Assembly: GCA_016704895.1 (NCBI GenBank)
Contig: JADIZG010000035.1
Location: 1-32,946, forward strand
Direction of reading: 5' to 3'
Source of the DNA: Betaproteobacteria bacterium
Lineage (GTDB): Bacteria; Pseudomonadota; Gammaproteobacteria; Burkholderiales; Casimicrobiaceae
Length of the DNA stretch: 32,946 nt
The notes under the pieces are model-generated. The model had not been told where the DNA came from, did no database searches, and was given only the letters and a program-made list of their open reading frames with translations. A program made the position numbers and the translations under genes. The first letter of the stretch is position 1. Each line of letters starts with the position of its first letter. Positions 8,592 through 17,064 of this stretch are shown one piece after another.

Positions 8592-9902
8592 TCAGGCGCG
8601 TGCAGGCCCCATCAGCGCCTCGAACGTCGTCGGGCGGTCGACGACCCGGGTGCGCGAGAGCACCCAGTCGACGACGTTCTTCTCGAGCGCCGCGGTCTCG
8701 AACTCGACCAGCCGCTCGGGCTTCTCGTAGTGCCAGCGCACGACCGCTTCCGGCTGCTCGTAGGTCTGCGCCGCCGCCTCGACGCGCGAGCGCACCTGCT
8801 CGCGGGTGGCCGCGAGCCCGTGGTTGCGCACCAGGTCGCCGAGGACGAGGCCCAGCACGACCCGATCCCCGGCCTGCGCCACGAACATGTCCGGCGTCAC
8901 CTTGATGTCCTCGGCCTTCATGCCCTGCTGGCGCAGGTTCTCCGCCATGCGGTTGGCCATCGCCATCGCCTCCTCCTCGACCAGCGAACGCGGCGGCGTG
9001 AACGTCGCGTTGCTGCGCAGCGCGGCGAGCGCCTGGTCCTTCACCACGGACTCGACCTTGCGCCCGAGCTCGAGCTCGAGGTTCTGGCTGATCTCGGCGC
9101 GGAGGTCGGCGAGCGAGCCCGACGCGACGCCGAAGCTCCGCGCGAACGCCTCGTCGAGCGCCGGCAGCGTGGGCCCGAGCACGCGCTTCGCCGTCATCGC
9201 GAACTGCGCGGTCTTCCCGGCGACCTCCTTGCCGTGATAGTCCTCGGGGAACGCGAGCGGGAACGACTTCTGCTCGCCCGCGCGCATGCCGACGACCGCG
9301 GCCTCGAACTCCGGCAGCATGCGCCCCTCGCCCAGCGTGATCGTGAAGTCGCGCGCCTGGCCGCCCGCGAACTCGACGCCGTCGATCGTCCCGGTGAAGT
9401 CGACGACGACCCGATCGCCTTCCTCGGCGCCGCGCTCGACCTCGTTCCACTGGGCGTGCTGGCGGCGCAGCACGTCGACCGTACGGTCGACGTCGGACTC
9501 GCTGACCTCGACCTGGGGGCGCTCGACCGTCACGGTCGAGAGGTCGCCCAGCGTGATCTCGGGATAGACCTCGAAGACCGCGGAGAACTCGAGCGCCTCG
9601 CCCGCCTTCGTGGGGCTCGGGTGCGGCTCGATGCGCGGATAGCCGGCGACGCGCAGGTTCTGCGCGCGCACCGCGTCGTTGAAGCGCGTCTGGACCGCCT
9701 CGGAGATCACGTCGGAGCGGACCTGCGGGCCGTACTGCTGCTCGACCATCTTGAGCGGCACGTGCCCCGGACGGAAGCCGGGAACCTTCGCGCTCTTCGC
9801 GAGGTTGGCGATGCGCTTCTGGACTTCGCCTTCGATGTCGCGCAGCGGCACGGCCACGTCGAGGCGGCGCTCGAGTCCGGAGGAGGGAGAGGTTTCGGTC
9901 AT
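8592..9902 (-). CDS. tig: Trigger factor
   Basis: Trigger factor is a ribosome-bound chaperone that receives nascent chains at the exit tunnel. From the ATG at 9902 the protein is 436 residues (E. coli 432). It has the N-terminal ribosome-binding signature (GFRPGHVPLKMVEQQYG), the FKBP-like domain (GDRVVVDFTGTIDGVEFAGG ... LPEFEAAVVGM) at about residues 160-245, and a long helical C-domain. Upstream extension in the same frame would run into the tRNA-Leu gene, so the ATG at 9902 is preferred although its ribosome site is weak. It leads the tig-clpP-clpX-lon block. Confidence 0.96.
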   Translation of the reverse strand: MTETSPSSGLERRLDVAVPLRDIEGEVQKRIANLAKSAKVPGFRPGHVPLKMVEQQYGPQVRSDVISEAVQTRFNDAVRAQNLRVAGYPRIEPHPSPTKAGEALEFSAVFEVYPEITLGDLSTVTVERPQVEVSESDVDRTVDVLRRQHAQWNEVERGAEEGDRVVVDFTGTIDGVEFAGGQARDFTITLGEGRMLPEFEAAVVGMRAGEQKSFPLAFPEDYHGKEVAGKTAQFAMTAKRVLGPTLPALDEAFARSFGVASGSLADLRAEISQNLELELGRKVESVVKDQALAALRSNATFTPPRSLVEEEAMAMANRMAENLRQQGMKAEDIKVTPDMFVAQAGDRVVLGLVLGDLVRNHGLAATREQVRSRVEAAAQTYEQPEAVVRWHYEKPERLVEFETAALEKNVVDWVLSRTRVVDRPTTFEALMGPARA

Positions 9903-10017
9903 GGGAAAGGTTCGTGCAATCGTGAGGATCGCGTCGCGCGCGAAGGAGGTCGAGGGGGCGGCAGCGCCCGTGCTACATTCCACAGCGGTTCGTCCGCCGC
10001 CGCAGAACGGCGCCGGC

Positions 10018-10104
<87 letters not shown>

Positions 10105-10220
10105 GGCGCACGGGCCACGGAGAGAATCCAGCCGCACCCGGCTGCCAAACGTCGAATTCTAGCCGATCGCGGACCCGCCGGCCACCGGCCCGCCGCCACG
10201 GCCCTTCCCAGGTACCGCGC

Positions 10221-11054
10221 TTGTCCGTCGGCCACTACGAGAATTTCCCGGTCGCCTCGTTCCTCGTGCCGCCGCGCGAGCGCCGCGCCGTGGTCGCGAT
10301 CTACCGGTTCGCCCGTGCCGCCGACGACCTGGCCGACGAAGGCGACGCCCCGCCGCAGGCGCGCCTCGACGCGCTCGCGGGGTTCCGGCGCGCCGTCGAC
10401 GCGATCGCTCGCCGCGTCGACGACCCGTTGCTCCGCGAGGCGCCGTTCGCGGAACTCGCCCGCGCAGTCCGGGAGCACGCGCTCCCGACCGCGCCGCTGG
10501 CCGACCTGCTGTCGGCGTTCGCGCAGGACGTCACGGTCCACCGCTACGCGGACTACGCGGCGCTGCGGGGCTATTGCCGGCGGTCCGCCGACCCGGTCGG
10601 GCGCCTGCTCCTCGCGCTCTACCGGCGGGAGTCCGCGGCGAACCTCGAGGCGAGCGACGCGATCTGCACCGGGCTCCAGCTCGCCAACTTCTGGCAGGAC
10701 GTCGCGGTCGACTACGCGAAGGGCCGCGTCTACCTGCCGCAGGACGACCTCGCCCGTCACCGCGTGACCGAGCGGCAGATCGCCGAATCGCGCTGCGACG
10801 CCGCCTGGCGCACCCTGATGCGCTTCGAGACCGCGCGCGCCCGCGAGCTGCTCGTCAGGGGCCGCCCGCTCGCGTCGCGCCTGCCCTGGCGCATCGGCCT
10901 CGAGCTTCGCGCCGTCGTCGCCGGCGGCCTCGCGATCCTCGACCGGATCGACGCGGTCGACGGCGACGTGTTCCGGTCGCGCCCGGTGCTCTCGCCGCGC
11001 GACTGGCTGCGCGTCGGGTGGCGAACGCTGGTCCCGCAGGGCGGCACCGCATGA
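10221..11054 (+). CDS. hpnC: Squalene biosynthesis protein HpnC (presqualene-diphosphate-side enzyme)
   Basis: HpnC belongs to the trans-isoprenyl-diphosphate synthase fold. In the HpnCDE route it converts presqualene diphosphate to hydroxysqualene, upstream of hopanoid synthesis. The 277-residue reading from a TTG at 10221 begins LSVGHYENFPVASFLVPP, typical of HpnC. It carries two Asp-rich metal-binding motifs, DDLADE (residues 35-40) and DVAVD (160-164), with YLPQDDL following. The ORF extends further 5' but runs into tRNA-Leu, so a start near 10221 with an AGGT upstream is chosen; this start is the least certain part. Its stop overlaps the hpnD start as ATGA. Confidence 0.9.
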   Translation: MSVGHYENFPVASFLVPPRERRAVVAIYRFARAADDLADEGDAPPQARLDALAGFRRAVDAIARRVDDPLLREAPFAELARAVREHALPTAPLADLLSAFAQDVTVHRYADYAALRGYCRRSADPVGRLLLALYRRESAANLEASDAICTGLQLANFWQDVAVDYAKGRVYLPQDDLARHRVTERQIAESRCDAAWRTLMRFETARARELLVRGRPLASRLPWRIGLELRAVVAGGLAILDRIDAVDGDVFRSRPVLSPRDWLRVGWRTLVPQGGTA

Positions 11055-11884
11055 CGCCCGACCAGTACTGCGAGTCCAGGGCTGCGCAGAGCGGGTCGTC
11101 CTTCTACTACAGCTTCAGGCTGCTGCCGCCGGAGCGCAGGCGCGCGATCACCGCGCTCTACGCGTTCTGCCGCGAGGTGGACGACGTCGTCGACGAGGTG
11201 CACGACCCCGCGGTCGCCCGGGCGAAGCTCGCGTGGTGGCGCACCGAGGTCGGCGCGGTGTACGACGGCGCGCCGCAGCACCCGGTCGCCCAGGCGCTCG
11301 TGCCGGTCGTGCGCTCGTACCGGCTGCCCCGCGAGCACTTCGAGGCGGTGATCGACGGGATGGCGATGGATCTCGCGCAGCAGCGCTACGCGGACTTCGC
11401 CGACCTCGAGCGCTACTGCCATCGCGTCGCCGGCGTCGTGGGCCTGATGTCGGCCGAGATCTTCGGCCGCGAGGAGGCGTCGACCGCCGGCTTCGCGCGC
11501 GACCTCGGCATCGCGTTCCAGCTCACCAACATCGTCCGCGACGTCGGCGAGGACGCCCGCCGCGGCCGCATCTACCTGCCGCAGGAGGACCTCGCGCGCT
11601 TCGGCGTGTCGGCGTCGGCGATCCTGCGGGCGCGCGAGGAGCCCGGCTTCGGTGCGCTCATGGCGTTCGAGGTCGAGCGAGCGCGCGCCTGGTACGACCG
11701 CGCGATGGCGCAGCTCGCCCCCCGCGACCGCAAGGCGCAGCGCGCGAGCCTCGCGATGGCCGCGATCTACCGCGCGCTGCTGGACGAGATCGCGCGCGAC
11801 GGCTACCACGTGCTCGATCGCAGGATCGCCCTGACGCCGCTGCGCAAGCTGTGGATCGCGTGGCGCACGGCGCGAGCGGCCTGA
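11051..11884 (+). CDS. hpnD: Presqualene diphosphate synthase HpnD
   Basis: HpnD condenses two farnesyl diphosphates to presqualene diphosphate, the first step of the HpnCDE squalene route. The 277-residue protein opens MTPDQYCESRAAQSGSSFYY. It has the first Asp-rich motif in REVDDVVDE (Asp44, Asp45, Asp48) and the second in NIVRDVGEDARRGRIYLP (Asp164, Asp168). The helix-rich squalene/phytoene synthase signature spans the whole length. ATGA overlap with hpnC and a 2-nt gap to hpnE indicate one translationally coupled operon. Confidence 0.95.
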   Translation: MTPDQYCESRAAQSGSSFYYSFRLLPPERRRAITALYAFCREVDDVVDEVHDPAVARAKLAWWRTEVGAVYDGAPQHPVAQALVPVVRSYRLPREHFEAVIDGMAMDLAQQRYADFADLERYCHRVAGVVGLMSAEIFGREEASTAGFARDLGIAFQLTNIVRDVGEDARRGRIYLPQEDLARFGVSASAILRAREEPGFGALMAFEVERARAWYDRAMAQLAPRDRKAQRASLAMAAIYRALLDEIARDGYHVLDRRIALTPLRKLWIAWRTARAA

Positions 11885-11886
11885 CC

Positions 11887-13266
11887 ATGAACGCGGGCCC
11901 CCAGTCGAGGCGCGGTCGCGCCGGAATGCCCGTCGCCGTGATCGGCGGCGGATGGGCCGGATGCGCGGCAGCCTGGGCGCTCTCGAGCCGGGGCATCCCG
12001 GTCGTCCTGCACGAGGCGGCGGGCGTGCTCGGCGGCCGCGCGCGCCGCGTCGAGCGCGCCGGGCTCCCGATCGACAACGGCCAGCACCTCCTCGTCGGCG
12101 CGTACGAGGCCACGCGCACGCTGCTCCGGACCGTGCACGGCGGCCGTGTCGACCCCGGCCTCGACCGGCAGCGGCTCGAGGTCGTGCCGTTCGCGCGCGA
12201 TGCCGCCGCCGTACGGCTGCGGACCCTGCACCTTCCGCCGCCGTGGAACATCGCCGCCGGGCTCGCGCTCGCCAAGGGACTCGGGCTGGGCGAGCGCGTC
12301 GCGGCGCTGCGCTGGCTCAAGGCGCTGCGCGAGTCGGAGTACGAGCGCCCCGGTGCCGAATCCGTCGATGCGATGCTCGCGTCGCTGCCGTCGCGCGTCG
12401 CACGCGGTGTCTTCGAGCCGCTCGCGCTGGCGGCGCTCAACACGCCGACGGACCGGGCCTCGGCGCAGGTGTTCGCCCATCTGCTCGGCCGGATCGCCCA
12501 CGGCCCCGGCGCTGCCGACTTCCTGCTGCCGGTGTTCGACCTCTCCGAGCTCCTCCCCGAACCCGCCGCCCGGCGCGTCGAAGCCCGCGGCGGCGAGATA
12601 CGGCTGCGTTCGGCCGCGGTCGTGGCGTCCGCGTCGGATCAGGGCGTCGACATCCACGCGGGCGGCGGAACCTGGCGCGCCGCCGCGGCGATCGTCGCGG
12701 TCGGCCCGCACCAGCTCGCGCACGTGTTCGCGCCGGGCGTGGCGGCGCAGCCGGACGTCGCGGACGCGATCGAGGCGACCGCCGCGATGCGCTACGAGTC
12801 GGCGGCGACCGTCTACCTCGGCCTGCGCGAGCGGGTGCGCCTCCCGTCGCGGATCGCGCGGCTCGACGATGCGCCCGGCCAGTGGATCTTCGACCGGCAC
12901 GACGCGCTCGAGCGCGCGCCGGACGCCGCGGCGGCGCGCGCGCTCAGGGGCCTCGTCGCCGTCGTCATCTCCGCGGCGGGCGCGCACGACGATCTGGACG
13001 CCAAAGCGCTCTCGGGCCGGGTGCAGGCCCAGCTCAAGCGCCTGAAGCCGGCCTTTCCGGTTGCCGTCTGGTCGCAGGTGATCGTGGAGCGGCGCGCGAC
13101 GTTCGCCTGCGAGCCCGGGCTGCGGCGGCCGCGCACCTCCGCCATCGGTCCCAGGCTGCGCCTCGCCGGCGACTACCTCGACCCGAACCTGCCGGCGACG
13201 ATCGAGGCGGCGGTCGCGAGCGGCGAGGCGGCCGGGCGCGCCGTCGCGCACTCGCTCGCCGGGTAG
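11887..13266 (+). CDS. hpnE: Hydroxysqualene dehydroxylase HpnE (FAD-dependent)
   Basis: HpnE is a flavin-dependent amine-oxidase-fold enzyme that reduces hydroxysqualene to squalene, completing the HpnCDE route. The 459-residue protein has an N-terminal dinucleotide-binding motif VIGGGWAGCAAAW at about residues 18-30. GGRARR follows, then IDNGQHLLVGAY. The C-terminal flavin motif is LRLAGDYLDPNLPATIEAA. Squalene-hopene cyclase (shc) is not in the window. The gene ends just before a 38-bp hairpin shared with the convergent acyl-CoA synthetase gene. Confidence 0.94.
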   Translation: MNAGPQSRRGRAGMPVAVIGGGWAGCAAAWALSSRGIPVVLHEAAGVLGGRARRVERAGLPIDNGQHLLVGAYEATRTLLRTVHGGRVDPGLDRQRLEVVPFARDAAAVRLRTLHLPPPWNIAAGLALAKGLGLGERVAALRWLKALRESEYERPGAESVDAMLASLPSRVARGVFEPLALAALNTPTDRASAQVFAHLLGRIAHGPGAADFLLPVFDLSELLPEPAARRVEARGGEIRLRSAAVVASASDQGVDIHAGGGTWRAAAAIVAVGPHQLAHVFAPGVAAQPDVADAIEATAAMRYESAATVYLGLRERVRLPSRIARLDDAPGQWIFDRHDALERAPDAAAARALRGLVAVVISAAGAHDDLDAKALSGRVQAQLKRLKPAFPVAVWSQVIVERRATFACEPGLRRPRTSAIGPRLRLAGDYLDPNLPATIEAAVASGEAAGRAVAHSLAG

Positions 13267-13304
13267 CCCCCGGGACCACGTTCTCTGGAACGCGGTTCCG
13301 GGGG
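13267..13304. terminator. Hairpin filling the hpnE / acyl-CoA synthetase gap
   Basis: The entire 38-nt gap between the two convergent stop codons folds as a 17-bp stem with one mismatch and one G-T wobble around a TCTG loop (arms 13267-13283 and 13288-13304). Neither strand shows a T tract. It may be a bidirectional terminator or a REP-like palindrome. Confidence 0.65.
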
Positions 13305-14951
13305 TCAGAGATCCTTCGCGCGCTCGCGCAGCGCGAATTTCTGGATCTTGCCGGTCGAGGTCTTGGGCAGCGGGCCGAACACGACGCTCTTCGGCGCCTT
13401 GAAGTGCGCGAGACGCTCGCGGCACCACGCGACGATCTCGTCCGCGCCGACGCCGCTGGCGCCGGGCTTCAGCGTCACGAACGCGCAGGGCGTCTCGCCC
13501 CAGCGCTCGTCCGGCCGCGCGACGACGGCGGCCTCCATGACCTGCGGGTGCCGATAGAGGCACTCCTCGACCTCGAGCGAGCTCACGTTCTCGCCGCCGG
13601 TGATGATGATGTCCTTGCTGCGGTCGCGAACCTCGGCGTAGCCGTCGGGGTGCCAGACGGCGAGGTCCCCGGTCGCGAACCAGCCGTGCGCGAACGCCTT
13701 CGCGGTCGCCTGCGGATTCTTGAGGTAGCCCTTCATCACCGTGTTGCCGCGCAGCATCAGCTCGCCCATCGTCGCGCCGTCGCGCGGCACCGGCACCCCG
13801 GTGTCCGGGTCCGCGACCCTGATGCCGGCGAGCGTCGGCATCGCGACGCCCTGGCGCGCCATCCTGCGCGCACGGTCGGCGAGCGCGAGGCCGCGCCACT
13901 CGTCCTGCGGCACGCACAGCATCGCGGGGCCGTAGGACTCGGTGAGTCCGTACAGGTGCGTGACCCGGAAGCCCATCGCCTCCATCGCCTCGATCACCGC
14001 CGAGGGCGGCGCGGCGCCGCCGGTCGCGACGTCGACGACGTGGTCGAACGCGAGCTTCGCGTCGTCCGGCGCGTGGATCAGCATCGACAGCACGATCGGC
14101 GCGCCGCACAGGTGCGTGACGCGGTGGTCGCGGATCGCCCGGAAGACCGCGGCGGGCTCGACGCGCCTCAGGCACACGTGCGTCGCGCCCGCCGCCGTGA
14201 CCGCCCAGGTGTAGGTCCAGCCGTTGCAGTGGAACATCGGCAGCGTCCACAGGTAGACGCTGTCCGCCGCGAGCCTGAACGCGAGCGCGTTGCCGAGCGC
14301 GTTCAGGTACGCGCCGCGATGATGGTAGACGACGCCCTTCGGGTCGCCGGTCGTGCCCGACGTGTAGAGCAGCGCGAGCGAGTCCCACTCGTCGAGCGGC
14401 CCCGGCCACGCGAACGCCGGGTCGCCTTCGGCGAGCAGCGCCTCGTAGCCGACGCTGCCGAGCCGCTCGCCGCCCGGGCCCTCCGGATCGTCGATGTCGA
14501 CGACGAGGACCTCGCGGCCCAGCGCGGCGAGCGCGCCGCGCATCGCCGGCGCGAACTCCGGGTCGGTGACGACGACCTTCGCCTCGCCATGCGCGAGGCA
14601 GAACGCGAGCGCCGCGGCATCGAGCCGGACGTTGAGCGCGTTCAGCACCGCGCCGAGCGCCGGCACCGCGTAATGCAGCTCGAGCATCGCGGGGATGTTG
14701 GGGGCCATGACCGCGACGGTGTCGCCGCGGCCCACGCCGCGACGCGCGAGCGCGCTCGCGAGCCGGCGCGCGCGCCGCTCGAACTCGGCATAGGTGCAGG
14801 TGAGCCGGCCGTGCCGGATCGCGACCCGTTCCGGCCAGACCGCGGCGCTGCGCTCGAGGAACGCGACCGGCGACAGCGGCACGTGGTTGGCCGGCCCCGC
14901 CGCGAGGTCGCGGACGAACGGGTGGTCTGCCGGCAGCGGCACGTCGGCCAT
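13305..14951 (-). CDS. AMP-dependent acyl-CoA synthetase
   Basis: This enzyme activates a carboxylic acid as acyl-AMP and transfers it to CoA. The 548-residue protein has the ANL-family phosphate loop YTSGTTGDPKG (residues 196-206), the adenine-binding LYGLTESYGP motif, the hinge region WFATGDLAVWHPDGY ... RSKDIIITGGENVSS, and the catalytic lysine Lys535 in STGKIQKF. It resembles the medium/long-chain and methylmercaptopropionate CoA ligase branch, but the substrate cannot be told from sequence. The ATG at 14951 starts 8 nt after the smpB stop, so it is probably co-transcribed with smpB. An unusually GC-rich context is shared with its neighbours. Confidence 0.92.
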   Translation of the reverse strand: MADVPLPADHPFVRDLAAGPANHVPLSPVAFLERSAAVWPERVAIRHGRLTCTYAEFERRARRLASALARRGVGRGDTVAVMAPNIPAMLELHYAVPALGAVLNALNVRLDAAALAFCLAHGEAKVVVTDPEFAPAMRGALAALGREVLVVDIDDPEGPGGERLGSVGYEALLAEGDPAFAWPGPLDEWDSLALLYTSGTTGDPKGVVYHHRGAYLNALGNALAFRLAADSVYLWTLPMFHCNGWTYTWAVTAAGATHVCLRRVEPAAVFRAIRDHRVTHLCGAPIVLSMLIHAPDDAKLAFDHVVDVATGGAAPPSAVIEAMEAMGFRVTHLYGLTESYGPAMLCVPQDEWRGLALADRARRMARQGVAMPTLAGIRVADPDTGVPVPRDGATMGELMLRGNTVMKGYLKNPQATAKAFAHGWFATGDLAVWHPDGYAEVRDRSKDIIITGGENVSSLEVEECLYRHPQVMEAAVVARPDERWGETPCAFVTLKPGASGVGADEIVAWCRERLAHFKAPKSVVFGPLPKTSTGKIQKFALRERAKDL

Positions 14952-14959
14952 GGTGCCGA

Positions 14960-15424
14960 TCAGCCCGCGCGCGTCGAGCCCGGCCGCTGCCGGAGCAGGC
15001 GCTGCTGCTCGCGCCCCCACTCCCGCTCGCGGATCGTGGCCCGCTTGTCGTGCTGCTTCTTGCCCTTCGCCAGGCCCACCTCCAGCTTGATCATGCCGCG
15101 CTTGAAGTGCAGGTCGAGCGGGACGAGCGTGTAGCCGGCGCGCTCGACGCGACCGATGAACCGGTTGATCTCGTCGCGGTGCATCAGCAGCCGGCGCGTG
15201 CGCGTCGGATCGGCCTGGACGTGCGTCGACGCCTGCGCGAGCGGCGAGATGTGCGCGCCGACGAGCACGATCGTGCCGTCCTTGATGACGACGTAGGCTT
15301 CCTTCAGGTTCGCGCGCCCGGCCCGGATCGCCTTCACCTCCCAGCCTTCGAGCGCCAGTCCGGCTTCGACGCGTTCCTCGATAAAATAGTCGTGGAAGGC
15401 TTTCCGGTTCTCGACGATGCTCAT
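14960..15424 (-). CDS. smpB: SsrA-binding protein SmpB
   Basis: SmpB binds tmRNA and brings it to stalled ribosomes for trans-translation. The 154-residue protein contains the family core: ENRKAFHDYFIEERVEAGLALEGWEVKAIRAG, LKEAYVVIKDG and the C-terminal basic tail GKKQHDKRATIREREW. The start is the ATG at 15424, which has almost no leader: a TACAAT -10-like box ends 6 nt before it. Divergent from ratA by 32 nt, a common betaproteobacterial arrangement. SsrA-tagged products are degraded by ClpXP, also encoded in this window. Confidence 0.97.
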   Translation of the reverse strand: MSIVENRKAFHDYFIEERVEAGLALEGWEVKAIRAGRANLKEAYVVIKDGTIVLVGAHISPLAQASTHVQADPTRTRRLLMHRDEINRFIGRVERAGYTLVPLDLHFKRGMIKLEVGLAKGKKQHDKRATIREREWGREQQRLLRQRPGSTRAG

Positions 15425-15430
15425 GGCCGG

Positions 15431-15436
15431 ATTGTA
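15431..15436 (-). promoter_or_regulatory. -10 box placed for a leaderless smpB mRNA
   Basis: TACAAT reads leftwards at 15436-15431 and ends 6 nt before the smpB ATG. Transcription starting 7 nt after the hexamer would begin at the A of the start codon. No convincing -35 is seen. Confidence 0.5.
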
Positions 15437-15456
15437 GCCAAAGCAGCCCCGACGCG

Positions 15457-15894
15457 ATGAAGCGCATCAACCACTCGGTCCTCGTTCCCTACGGCGCGCG
15501 CGAGATGTACGACCTGGTCGACCAGGTCGAGCGCTACCCGCAGTTCCTCCCCTGGTGCGGCGGCGCGCAGGTGCTCGACGGTCGCGAGCCCGGACGGATC
15601 GCGCGGATCGACATCGACTACCACGGCATCCGCGCGCACTTCACGACGTCCAACGCGAACGTGACCGGCGAATCGATCGTCATCACGCTGGTCGACGGCC
15701 CGTTCCGCCACCTGCACGGCGAATGGCGGTTCCGCCCGCTCGCCGAGGCGGCCAGCAAGGTCGAGCTCGAGCTGGCCTACGAGTTCGCGAGCGGTCTCCT
15801 CGAGCGCGCGGTGGGCCCGGTGTTCGACCACATCGCGTCGACGTTCGTCGGGGCGTTCGTGACGCGCGCCGAGTCCGTCTACGGTCCGCGATGA
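15457..15894 (+). CDS. ratA: RatA-family SRPBCC protein
   Basis: This is a START/SRPBCC-fold protein. The family includes E. coli RatA, reported to block 70S association, and the COQ10-like ubiquinone-binding proteins. The 145-residue protein begins MKRINHSVLVPYGAREMYDLVDQVERYPQFLPWCGGA and ends with the usual helix GPVFDHIASTFVGAFVTRAE. The ATGA overlap with the next gene matches the conserved ratA-rnfH pair. Whether it acts as a toxin or in quinone handling cannot be decided here. Confidence 0.93.
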   Translation: MKRINHSVLVPYGAREMYDLVDQVERYPQFLPWCGGAQVLDGREPGRIARIDIDYHGIRAHFTTSNANVTGESIVITLVDGPFRHLHGEWRFRPLAEAASKVELELAYEFASGLLERAVGPVFDHIASTFVGAFVTRAESVYGPR

Positions 15895-16487
15895 GCGCGA
15901 AGGCGCCGCGTCGCGGGGGCGGGGGGGGGGGCCGCGGCGCCCCGGCCGGGGGGGGGCCCGGGCCGCGGGCCCGGGCCCCCGGGGGGGGCCCGGGGCCCCG
16001 CGGGCGGGGCCCGGGGGGCTCCGGGGGGGCCCGGGCGCGGCGGCCCCCCCCGCCGCGGGGTTCGGGGTCGACGCCCCCCCCGGGAGGCCCGGCGCACTGG
16101 CTTCGCGTGACCGTCGCCTGGGCGTCGCCGCGGGCGCAGGGCTTAGTCGAGGTCGACTTGCCCCCGGGAGCGACCGTCGCCGATGCCGTCGCCGCGGCAC
16201 GCGCGGTCGAGCGTGCGGGGGTCGAGCCCGGTCTCGTCGGCTTTGCGATCTTCGGGCAGACCGCGCGCCCGGGAACGCCGGTCGCCGACGGCGACCGGGT
16301 CGAGATCACGAGACCACTCGTCGCCGACCCCAGGGCGGCCAGGCGCGACCGCGCCGCCGCCCATCCGCTGCCGCCGGGGGCACACGCCAGAAGCGGCCGA
16401 CGTCCCGCTGACGGACGACGCCCGACTGGCGGGCGTGTCGGGGATCGGCGACAATCCGCCGATGCCGTCCCCCCGCGCCCTCCGTAA
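15891..16487 (+). CDS. RnfH family ubiquitin-fold protein with abnormal N-terminal block
   Basis: The C-terminal half is a clear RnfH/RatB (UPF0125) ubiquitin-like domain: WLRVTVAWASPRAQGLVEVDLPPGATVADAV ... GFAIFGQTARPGTPVADGDRVEITRPLVADPRAARRDRAAA. Function is unknown; RnfH is named for rnf operons. The family is about 100 residues, but this reading is 198. Residues 8-66 are Gly/Arg/Pro/Ala only and come from an almost pure G/C block containing an 11-G run, so the frame through it is unreliable. The C-terminus also runs 26 nt into the next gene, beyond the normal end; a different frame would stop at 16411. It overlaps ratA by ATGA. Confidence 0.75.
   Translation: MSAKAPRRGGGGGGRGAPAGGGPGPRARAPGGGPGPRGRGPGGSGGARARRPPPPRGSGSTPPPGGPAHWLRVTVAWASPRAQGLVEVDLPPGATVADAVAAARAVERAGVEPGLVGFAIFGQTARPGTPVADGDRVEITRPLVADPRAARRDRAAAHPLPPGAHARSGRRPADGRRPTGGRVGDRRQSADAVPPRPP
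15912..16060. repeat. Block of almost pure G/C sequence
   Basis: Positions 15912-16019 contain no A or T (108 nt). After a single T at 16020, another 40 nt are pure G/C up to 16060. The block has many runs of 5-11 G or C, including 11 G at 15921-15931. It sits inside the 5' part of rnfH. It could form G-quadruplexes or be an assembly or base-calling artefact. Confidence 0.9.
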
Positions 16488-17049
16488 GCCCCTGCTCGTC
16501 GCACTGGCCGCGGTCGCGCTCGCCGCGGCGCCTGCCCACGGGCAGTCGGCGGGCGCGCCGACGATCGCCGACCAGGCGCGATCGACCGCCGAGACGGTCT
16601 GGCACGGTGCGCAGGACCTCGCGATGTTCGCGCTGGGACTGATCGGCGTCGACTACCGCTACGGCGGCGAGACCCCGGAAGGGGGCCTCGATTGCAGCGG
16701 GCTCGTCCGCCACGTGTTCCAGCAGGTCACCGGCGTGACGCTGCCGCGCACGTCGAAGGAGCTCTCGCGCATCGGCGCGCCGATCGGGCGCGACGACCTC
16801 GAGGCGGGCGACCTCGTGTTCTTCGACACGCGCCGCTTCGCGTTCTCGCACGTCGGCATCTACCTGGGCGACGGCCGCTTCATCCACGCGCCGTCGCGCG
16901 GCAGCGAGGTCGAGATCGCCGAGCTCGCGAACGGCTACTGGCGCAAGCACTTCAACGGGGCGCGCCGGCTGGTCGGCGTGCTGCCCGGCCTGATCCCGGA
17001 AGCCCGGGCGGCGCAGCCCGCGACCACGGCCGCGGCGCCGGCCTCCTGA
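16462..17049 (+). CDS. NlpC/P60 family peptidoglycan hydrolase, secreted
   Basis: This is a probable cell-wall endopeptidase (gamma-D-glutamyl-diamino-acid type) acting in the periplasm. The 195-residue protein has a signal peptide (KPLLVALAAVALAAAPAHGQ) and an NlpC/P60 domain with Cys78 (LDCSGLVRHVFQ), His130 (SHVGIYLGDG) and His142 (FIHAPSRG) as the catalytic set. The YRYGG and GDLVFF motifs are also typical. A GACAAT hexamer lies 6 nt upstream of the ATG, suggesting a possible leaderless transcript. It overlaps the rnfH reading by 26 nt. Confidence 0.93.
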   Translation: MPSPRALRKPLLVALAAVALAAAPAHGQSAGAPTIADQARSTAETVWHGAQDLAMFALGLIGVDYRYGGETPEGGLDCSGLVRHVFQQVTGVTLPRTSKELSRIGAPIGRDDLEAGDLVFFDTRRFAFSHVGIYLGDGRFIHAPSRGSEVEIAELANGYWRKHFNGARRLVGVLPGLIPEARAAQPATTAAAPAS

Positions 17050-17064
17050 GCCGCCGGCGACGCG

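Noticed and set aside
11952..15134. 1060-codon open frame on the plus strand
   Set aside because: It overlaps hpnE in another frame and is antisense to the acyl-CoA synthetase and smpB. Composition is low-complexity Arg/Ala/Asp.
15912..16060. Gly/Arg/Pro-rich segment as a collagen-like or RGG protein domain
   Set aside because: The segment simply translates homopolymer G/C runs and looks similar in every frame, so a designed protein repeat is not supported.
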